Origin: Lutibacter sp.
GTDB taxonomy: Bacteria > Bacteroidota > Bacteroidia > Flavobacteriales > Flavobacteriaceae
NCBI RefSeq assembly: GCF_016342705.1
Contig: NZ_JAEINV010000004.1
Location: 1-64,000 of the forward strand
DNA: 64,000 nt
Direction: 5' to 3'
Positions 9,701 through 17,174 of this stretch are shown in pieces (the stretch's first letter is position 1; every line of letters starts with the position of its first letter). The translations under genes and the position numbers were made by a program. The notes beneath the pieces are model-generated. The model saw only the letters and a program-made list of their open reading frames with translations. It ran no database searches and was not told the DNA's origin.

Positions 9701-11991
9701 TCTCCAAAATCCCATGCATAACTTGCTGCACTAAAATTGGCAGATGAATTTGTAGCCAATTGATTTGTAAAAGTAAAAGTACTACCTGCACAAATAGGAT
9801 TTGTATCAGAAACCGTAAAAACAGGGTCAAAAGTTGTTACATAAATAGTGCTTGTAGTAGTGTCTGAACAAGCCGCTGACCCGCTATCCGTAACTGTAAG
9901 TGTAACTGTATAATCTCCTGTAGCAGCATAAATATGGGTTGGATTTTTTAAGGCTGAAGTAGTTCCATCACCAAAATCCCACGCATATACAGGAGTAATA
10001 TTATCAATAATACTATTATTAGTGAATGTAATTGTATTGGTTGGTACAGAACATTCAGAATAAGAATCTGCTACAAAAATTGCCCTTGGTTCTAGAATTG
10101 TTACAGTTATCTGATACGCATCAGACTCACATCCATTATAAATAGTAGTTGCAGAAATGTTATAAACACCCGGATCGCTATAACTATGGCTCACACTATT
10201 TACAGTGGCATTAGTAACATATTCTGTTGACGTATCTCCATCACCATAATCCCATAACACCTCAGTTGTTAAATTTGTTATGGTAGCAGTAAGCTCTACA
10301 GAATTATTTTCAAAACAATAGTTCGGCAGGTCAGAAACAAAGGTAATAGGTTGTTTGTCTCCCACCAAAACATATGCTGGTTTAGTACTTGTTAAAGTAC
10401 ATCCATTAGTAGTAGTTACATTTAAAGTTACTGTATAATCTCCTGCAACAGTATAGTTATGCGTTGGTGCAGGTAAGTTAGAAGAATTTCCATCTCCAAA
10501 ATCCCAACTATAAGAGGTTATAGGATCTGAAGCATTGTTATAAATAGTTGAAAAAGAAGTAGCAAGTGTTGCGCAGCCTGTTGTATTCACTGCTGAAAAA
10601 TCCACCACTGTCGGTGTTATACTTACACTTGAATTTAACGTATTGGTACATCCATCAGCAGTAGTTACTTCTAAACTAACAGGGAAAAATCCAGCGGCAC
10701 CAAAGTTATAAGAAGGGGTTTCAATAGTTGAATCGGTTATACTATCATTATTAAAATCCCAAGCATAACCCGTTATTGTTGTGCCAGATACTGTTGAAGT
10801 ATTTGTAAAATTAATTGTATAATCTGGTGCACATGCGTTGGTTGCCGTATATGTAAAAGAAGGAGTTGCTCCAATAATTGTTATGGGTTTTGTTGTAGAT
10901 AATACACAACCATCAGAAAACGTTGTTGTTAATGTCACGTTATAATCACCTGGTGAAGTATAGGCATTAGAAGGATTTTGAGAGGTAGAAGTATTTCCAT
11001 TTCCAAAATCCCACACCCAACTTACTGCGTCAGCACTTGAAGCATCTGTAAAAGCAACAGGTATATCCAAACAGTTACCCGAAAACCCAAAATCAGGAGT
11101 GCTTCCAGCATTAAAAGAAACAGTTTTAGTAACCGGAATTGATTCACATAAATTATCTGATATAGCTTTAAATGTAACATCATAATCGCCAAATGCCGTA
11201 AAATTATAGGTGAAATTCTGGTCTGTAGAAACTGGAGTTCCATCTATTTCCCATAAATAATCTATAACACTTCCAGAACTAATTGCAGAAGCTCCAGAAA
11301 ATGTAACGTTTCCTGGACCGCAAACACTCTCTTTCACAAAAGTAAAGTTAGCAGTTGGTATTGGGTTTACAATTATAGCCGCTTGCTTAAATATGGTGGT
11401 TGAACATCCATTAACATCAGCAACGGTTAATAATAAATCGTAACTACCAACTGGCACATTTGTTAAGCTAATTGTTGGAGAGGCTTGGGGACCTACTGTA
11501 GGCAAGGCCCCTAAAAAATTAAATGTATATGAAGTTACGCTACCTCCTGTTATCCCCCCAACAGTTGACGAGCCAATTATAAAAGGCGCAACTACAATAG
11601 GCGTTGCACTAATAGTTAAATCACCCGTATAATTTCCACAACCAACTATTGATGGTATTATTGGAGCTGGTGAAGGATACACCTCTATTGTTTGTGTTGA
11701 TATCAACTCGGCACTTCCTCCTCCATTAATAGTAAGTGTAACTGTATATATACCTGGCTTTGGGTAATTTGCTGATGGATTTTGAACTGTAGAAGTATTT
11801 GAATTCCCAAAATCCCATAACCATGAAGTTACAGTTGCACCTCCTGTTGAAGTATCTGTAAAACTTACGTTAATAGGAGAACAGTTTCCATCAAGAGTAG
11901 CTGTAAATGATGCTGTTTGGCCAAATAAAGTTGAAGAACTTAAATTAATTATTACAATTAGAAGGAACGATAGAAGGTAATTTTTTTTCAT
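1..11991 (-). CDS. Giant secreted PKD / Ig-like / DUF11 / CshA-repeat adhesin-like protein (C-terminus truncated by window start)
   Basis: Read directly: ATG at 11991-11989 gives [32 protein letters not shown] (signal peptide). The same frame (11991 = 3x3997) was checked near 9000, 6000, 3000 and 1 and stays open, ending at the edge as ...[32 protein letters not shown]. Repeated WDFG(D/N) PKD motifs. Missing from the ORF track, probably because no stop lies inside the window. Confidence 0.92.
   Translation of the reverse strand, partial: [3997 protein letters not shown]
1380..2390 (-). repeat. DUF11-like repeats
   Basis: Translated minus frame contains repeated '[36 protein letters not shown]'-type sequence. 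Confidence 0.65.
2390..8300 (-). repeat. PKD-like / Ig-like repeat array
   Basis: Recurrent translated motifs (GTPxxxxVTVNP..., TYTVTPTGP...); many imperfect ~230-260 bp units. Confidence 0.65.
8300..11960 (-). repeat. PKD domain array (about 13 units, ~250-270 bp spacing)
   Basis: Antisense of 'ccaaaatccca' (WDFG core) recurs near 8366, 8669, 8905, 9172, 9438, 9707, 9970, 10244, 10497, 10755, 11006, 11249 and 11808. Confidence 0.8.
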
Positions 11992-12408
11992 AAAAAAGAT
12001 TTTTATTGTCAAGTACACGCCCTAATAAGCTCATAAATAGAATTAGGCAAGGTGAGACTTCAATCAAAAGTAAAAATCCTTTTTAAATAAAGGCGTGATA
12101 TTTGTCAGAAAAATTAATAAAGTCTTTAAAAAACTGCAGGAATTATTAAATATTTGATTTGAATAATACTATAAAAGGGAGTTTTTATTGAAAATTACAA
12201 CAATAATATAACAACACTACAATACTGTTTTTGTTTAATTTCAATTAAAACATTAACAAAATTTAAATATATAGACCTTTTAAAATACTGTATTGTTTTT
12301 CAATGACTTAGTAAAAAATACTATTATATAAATCAAACTTTTTAAAAAAATCGCCCTTTTAAACTCAGGGTAACAGTACTAATTTGCTTTTTAAATTATT
12401 TAAAAACA

Positions 12409-13758
12409 TTATTCATTTTTAATTGCTCCTAATAAATCACTTAAAAATTCGTCAATATTAAACTTGTGATTATCATCTGATAATCCAAAGCGCACAATTA
12501 TTATATCTTTTGAAGGAATAATAAACACATATTGCCCTTGGAAGCCATTACACGAGTATAAATCTTTTGGAACATTTGGGTATACACCGCCCGCATTTAA
12601 CCAAAATTGCGCTCCATATTCACCTTTTGAAGTATTGGTTGTTGTTTTTGTATAGTTTACCCAAGATTTGTTTAGAATTTGTTCGCCGTTCCAATTACCA
12701 TTGTGTATGTACAATAAGCCAAACTTTGCCCAATCTCTTGCTGTTGCCCAACCATAACTAGAACCTATATAATTTCCTGAAACATCGGTTTCTATTACCA
12801 TACTATTCATTCCAATTTTGTCAATGAATGCTGCATACCAAAAATCTAAATATTCTTGATGTGTTTTAAATTGATTTCTAATAAAACCTGAGAGTAAATT
12901 GGTGGTTCCAGATGAATAATTCCAACTATTATTTGGTTTGCCAACAAGCTGTTTATTTAGCTGTGTTTTGGTCATATCCTTATCTAAAAACAACATTTTT
13001 GTTACGTCGGATATTTTGTTGTAATCTTCCAACCATTCCAAGCCGCTATTCATTTGTAATAAATTATTTAAGGAAATTTTAGAGCGTTCATCTTGTTCCC
13101 ATTCTGGAAATAAATTTGTTTGATTTACATGAATTTTACCTTGTTTTTCTAGAACACCCAAAACGGCACTTGTAATACTTTTGGTCATAGACCAACCCAA
13201 TAATTTTGTTTCTTTGGTAAATCCATCTGCATATTTTTCAGCAATAATTTGATCTTTATAAATTACCAAAACAGCTCTTGTTCTTTTTTCAACTTCACCC
13301 TTACAATCAAACGCTTTTTCAACAGCAAAATCTAATAATTTATAATTAATGTTGTTAAATAAAGTATCTTTTTGAGGAAGATTTCCATATGGATATGGTA
13401 AATTGGATTCAATGCTAATTCTTTTTGGTTGGAATGAGTTAGTTTGTTTGTAATCTTCCGGAACCAATACACAACCTATACCGCTTTTATATATGGCTTT
13501 TCTTTTTTTAAGCCCAAATACCGTTGAAATAACCGATTTTTCTTCAAAATTAATTTCGTTTTTAGCCAAATTCACAGGGCTTATATCATTATCTCCAGCT
13601 TCAATAGATTCCAAATCTCTATTAGCTTCAAAAGTGCAAGAACACACACTTTTTGCCGCAAAACCAGTAATAATATTTAAACGAGGATAATTAAAAACTA
13701 CCACTGCAATTAGGATAATAAGTATTGGAATTACTCCAAATTTAACAATTTTTTTCAT
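12409..13758 (-). CDS. Serine hydrolase (class C beta-lactamase family), membrane-anchored
   Basis: N-terminal TM; SMTK (SxxK) motif; YSSGTTNLLSG; beta-lactamase-like fold pattern. Confidence 0.85.
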   Translation of the reverse strand: MKKIVKFGVIPILIILIAVVVFNYPRLNIITGFAAKSVCSCTFEANRDLESIEAGDNDISPVNLAKNEINFEEKSVISTVFGLKKRKAIYKSGIGCVLVPEDYKQTNSFQPKRISIESNLPYPYGNLPQKDTLFNNINYKLLDFAVEKAFDCKGEVEKRTRAVLVIYKDQIIAEKYADGFTKETKLLGWSMTKSITSAVLGVLEKQGKIHVNQTNLFPEWEQDERSKISLNNLLQMNSGLEWLEDYNKISDVTKMLFLDKDMTKTQLNKQLVGKPNNSWNYSSGTTNLLSGFIRNQFKTHQEYLDFWYAAFIDKIGMNSMVIETDVSGNYIGSSYGWATARDWAKFGLLYIHNGNWNGEQILNKSWVNYTKTTTNTSKGEYGAQFWLNAGGVYPNVPKDLYSCNGFQGQYVFIIPSKDIIIVRFGLSDDNHKFNIDEFLSDLLGAIKNE

Positions 13759-13828
13759 TAGAATATTTATTTATAATTTGTTAAAAGTAACATTTATTTT
13801 GTCAGTTCAAAAAAAGAATTTACTTTTG

Positions 13829-13855
13829 TTAACCATTTGGTTAAACTATTTAGTT
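13829..13855 (+). promoter_or_regulatory. Candidate TetR operator: TTAACCA-TT-TGGTTAA followed by AACTA-TT-TAGTT
   Basis: Two adjacent dyads (13829-13844, 13844-13855), centres 13 bp apart, just upstream of the likely TetR ATG at 13862. Confidence 0.55.
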
Positions 13856-13861
13856 AATATA

Positions 13862-14473
13862 ATGAAAAAAACAAAAGACACTACCACTGAAACATCTATA
13901 TTAAATGCAGCTAAAACTATTTTTCAACAAAAAGGAATGGATGGTGCACGTATGCAAGAAATTGCTGATGAAGCTGGTATAAATAAAGCGTTGTTACACT
14001 ATTACTACAGAAGTAAACAATTGCTTTTTGAAGCCGTTTTTAAAAGCGCTTTCTCACTATTAGCACCACAAATGAATAAAATATTAAATGATGATTCTAG
14101 CATTTTTGATAAAATTAAAAATTTTTCAAACAACTACATTTCCTTTATTATAAAACATCCGTATTTGCCAAATTTTATAATTCAAGAATTAAATAAAAAC
14201 CCAGAATTCGCCATCCATATTTTAGCTGAAAATAAGTTTCCGAATATTGAAAAGTTTAAAAATCAAATTTCAGAAGAAGTTTTAAAAGGAACTATAAAAC
14301 CAATAAAAGCTGATCAATTATTCATTAATATTTTATCATTAAATATTTTCCCTTTTATTGCCGCACCATTGTTTAAAGGATTTTTAAATTTAAATAATGA
14401 TGAGTATAATTTAATGTTAGAACACAGAAAAACTGAAGTCGCTGAATTTATAATTAACGCTATAAAAGTTTAA
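13862..14473 (+). CDS. TetR/AcrR family transcriptional regulator
   Basis: ETSILNAAKTIFQQKGMDGARMQEIADEAGINKALLHYYYRSKQLLFEAVF HTH. The ORF-track start at 13778 is likely too early. Confidence 0.9.
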   Translation: MKKTKDTTTETSILNAAKTIFQQKGMDGARMQEIADEAGINKALLHYYYRSKQLLFEAVFKSAFSLLAPQMNKILNDDSSIFDKIKNFSNNYISFIIKHPYLPNFIIQELNKNPEFAIHILAENKFPNIEKFKNQISEEVLKGTIKPIKADQLFINILSLNIFPFIAAPLFKGFLNLNNDEYNLMLEHRKTEVAEFIINAIKV

Positions 14474-14474
14474 C

Positions 14475-14524
14475 ATAGATTCCAGCCTTTACAGGATTTG
14501 TCATTCCTGCGCAGGCAGGAATCC
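14475..14524. repeat. REP-like palindromic element (left of GIY-YIG gene)
   Basis: ATAGATTCC...ACAGGA then ATTCCTGC-GCAG-GCAGGAAT. Confidence 0.6.
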
Positions 14525-14539
14525 AAAACGAACAAAAAA

Positions 14540-14854
14540 ATGAAAACAAAACACCAATATTATGTCTATATCTTATCAAGTAAAATTAGAGGGACATTGT
14601 ATGTTGGAATGACGAACGATTTACAACGCAGAATTAATGAACATAAAACACGAATAAAAAAAGGTTTTACGGAAAAATATGGCGTTCATAAATTGGTTTA
14701 TTTTGAAACTTTTCAATTTGTAAAAGACGCAATTACCAGAGAAAAAAATATTAAAAAATGGAAACGAGATTGGAAAATTGAATTAATTGAAAAAGAAAAT
14801 AAAAAATGGTTAGATCTTTCAAAGGATTGGTATGACCCTATTCCAGTTATATAG
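14540..14854 (+). CDS. GIY-YIG nuclease family protein
   Basis: YYVYILSSKIRGTLYVGMTNDLQRRINEHK; start MKTKHQ preferred over the repeat-derived MSFLRRQES extension. Confidence 0.88.
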   Translation: MKTKHQYYVYILSSKIRGTLYVGMTNDLQRRINEHKTRIKKGFTEKYGVHKLVYFETFQFVKDAITREKNIKKWKRDWKIELIEKENKKWLDLSKDWYDPIPVI

Positions 14855-14855
14855 T

Positions 14856-14883
14856 ATAGATTCCTGTTTTCACAGGAATGACA
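14856..14883. repeat. REP-like palindromic element (right of GIY-YIG gene)
   Basis: ATTCCTGT-TTTC-ACAGGAAT (14860-14879), with ATAGATTCC shared with the left copy. Confidence 0.6.
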
Positions 14884-14902
14884 AAATAAAACTCATAAAA
14901 AA

Positions 14903-16159
14903 ATGAAAAAAACAATCACATTTATAATTCTTCTCTTTTCGCTTTCCGCAATTGCTCAAGATAAATTACAGTTAACAGATTTATACAAGTTACTAAATAA
15001 AAATTATCCGTTAACACAACAAACAGAATTGCTGGAAAAACAAAACCAACTAGATTTAGAAGTTATTAATACCGAAAATTTACCGAAATTAGAATTCGCA
15101 GCACAAGCAACCTATCAATCGGATGTAACACAAATTCCAATAATAATTCCAAATTCTACCATTGAACCGCCAAATAAAGATCAGTACAAAGCAACAATTT
15201 CTGTAAATCAATTAATTTATGCTGGCGGATTAGTAAAAGCATCTAGCGAAGCAAAAACAGCTGCTTTAAAAACTAATTTGAAACAGGTAGAAGTAAATTT
15301 ATATCAGCTAAAAAAACAGGTAAATCAACTGTATTTTTCCATTTTATTTCAACAAGAAAAAAAGCAATTAATAACCTCTAAAAAAGAATTGTTAGAAGCT
15401 AAATTAAAAGAAGTAAAAGCTGGTATAAAATACGGTGCAATACTACCTTCATCAGACAGTGTTTTGGAATCCGAATTGTTAAAAATTAATCAACAATTTA
15501 TTGAAATTGAAGCCAATAAAAAAAGTTTATTTGAAACACTTTCTAAATTAGTAGGAATAGAAATTTCATCAAATAAAACGTTAGAAAATCCAGAAACAAT
15601 TACTGCGGAAAATAACGAAATTAACAGACCAGAACTAGCTTTGTTTCAACTAAAAAAAGAACAAATTGACACTAACGAAACCGTACTTTCTAAACAAAAT
15701 GCTCCAAAAATACTGAGTTTTGCAACTGGGGGTTACGGAAACCCAGGATTAAACGCATTGGATAACTCATTTCAAACATTTTATATGGTTGGTGTTAAAT
15801 TAAACTGGAACGTTTTTGATTGGAACGCCAACAAAAAACAACGCGAATCTTTAAAAATAAATAAAGAAATTATTGATACAGAGGAAGCTGTTTTTAAACT
15901 AAACACAAACATTGAATTAGACCAAAACAAAAGCGAAATCGAAAAAATTTCAGCGTTTATACCTAATGACAATTCCATAATAGCTTTACAAAAAAACATT
16001 TTAAAAACTGCCGAATCGCAATTAAAAAATGGTGTCATCACTGCATCTGCTTATATAACTGAATTAACCAATTTATATGAAGCAGAAAATAACTTAAGTA
16101 CACATAAAATTCAATTATTACTAGCGCAAACAAATTACAATACAACTAAAGGAAATTAA
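14903..16159 (+). CDS. TolC family outer membrane efflux protein
   Basis: Signal peptide; outer-membrane efflux helix pattern; operon context. Confidence 0.85.
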   Translation: MKKTITFIILLFSLSAIAQDKLQLTDLYKLLNKNYPLTQQTELLEKQNQLDLEVINTENLPKLEFAAQATYQSDVTQIPIIIPNSTIEPPNKDQYKATISVNQLIYAGGLVKASSEAKTAALKTNLKQVEVNLYQLKKQVNQLYFSILFQQEKKQLITSKKELLEAKLKEVKAGIKYGAILPSSDSVLESELLKINQQFIEIEANKKSLFETLSKLVGIEISSNKTLENPETITAENNEINRPELALFQLKKEQIDTNETVLSKQNAPKILSFATGGYGNPGLNALDNSFQTFYMVGVKLNWNVFDWNANKKQRESLKINKEIIDTEEAVFKLNTNIELDQNKSEIEKISAFIPNDNSIIALQKNILKTAESQLKNGVITASAYITELTNLYEAENNLSTHKIQLLLAQTNYNTTKGN

Positions 16160-16161
16160 TT

Positions 16162-17049
16162 ATGAAAATTATAAATAAAATAGCAGGAACAGCCTTTCTT
16201 ACAATTGCATTAATTTCTTGTAACAACAACAATAAAGCAGATGGTTACGGTAATTTTGAAGCTGTTGAAATTACAGTTTCTGCAGAAAATAACGGGAAAC
16301 TAAATCAATTTTCTGTGGAAGAAGGACAAACTATTGCAAAAGGCAAAATTGTTGGTGTTATTGACACCATTCCATTAGCACTTAAGAAAGCACAATTAAT
16401 GGTTTCAAAAAATATTATTTCATCAAAATCAAGTGGCGTTTTATCTCAAATTAGTGTGTTAAACGCGCAATTAAAAACTGCTAAGATTTCTCAAACCAGA
16501 ATTCAAAATCTGATAAAAGAAAATGCCGGAACACAACAACAATTAGATGCTATTAACGGGCAAATTGATGTAATAAATCAACAAATTAGAAGTGTTGAAA
16601 TTCAAAATGCGCCAGTTGTAAATGAACTAAAAAGTATTGATGTTCAAATAAGTCAATTAGAAGATCAACTGCAAAAAAGTTTAATTACCAATCCAATTGA
16701 TGGAACGGTTTTGGTAAAATATGCCGAGGCAAATGAAATTACTTCTTTTGGAAAACCGCTATATAAAATTGCGGATTTAAACACCATGCAATTAAAGGTT
16801 TATATCAGTGAAAAACAATTAGCTTCCATTAAAATTGGACAAAAAGTAACTGTAAAGATTGACAGTAATAAGGATTTAAAAAATTATGAAGGAACTATTT
16901 CTTGGATTTCCTCAGAAGCAGAATTTACTCCTAAAATAATTCAAACAAAAGAAGAGCGAGTAAACCTTGTGTACGCAGTAAAAATAGATGTGCAAAACGA
17001 CGGAAGTTTAAAAATTGGCATGCCTGCTGAAATGTGGATTTCAGAATAA
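16162..17049 (+). CDS. HlyD/MFP periplasmic adaptor (lipoprotein)
   Basis: Lipobox ISC; coiled coil; NPIDGTVLVKYAEANEITSFGKPLYKIADL barrel-sandwich motif. Confidence 0.88.
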   Translation: MKIINKIAGTAFLTIALISCNNNNKADGYGNFEAVEITVSAENNGKLNQFSVEEGQTIAKGKIVGVIDTIPLALKKAQLMVSKNIISSKSSGVLSQISVLNAQLKTAKISQTRIQNLIKENAGTQQQLDAINGQIDVINQQIRSVEIQNAPVVNELKSIDVQISQLEDQLQKSLITNPIDGTVLVKYAEANEITSFGKPLYKIADLNTMQLKVYISEKQLASIKIGQKVTVKIDSNKDLKNYEGTISWISSEAEFTPKIIQTKEERVNLVYAVKIDVQNDGSLKIGMPAEMWISE

Positions 17050-17061
17050 TTTTCTAAACTA

Positions 17062-17140
17062 CGTCTACCTGAACTTGATTCAGGTTCTCATCAAGATTAG
17101 GAAAGAAATTGTGAGATTCTGAATTAAGTTTAGAATGACG
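17062..17140. repeat. Composite two-hairpin intergenic repeat, copy A
   Basis: CCTGAA-CTTGA-TTCAGG (17068-17084) plus ATTCTGAA-n5-TTTAGAAT (17116-17136). Confidence 0.6.
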
Positions 17141-17174
17141 AAATTTTTCCATAAAAAAATTAATAAATATTTCC

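Noticed and set aside
9630-11243. Small minus ORFs 9630..9830 and 11022..11243
   Set aside because: Out of frame inside the giant CDS; hydrophobic or low-complexity products.
13778-13861. 28-aa N-terminal extension of the TetR ORF
   Set aside because: Covers the operator-like dyads; the HTH domain starts naturally from the ATG at 13862.
14498-14539. MSFLRRQESKTNK leader of the GIY-YIG ORF
   Set aside because: Translation of the REP-like palindrome, not protein; start at 14540 is preferred.
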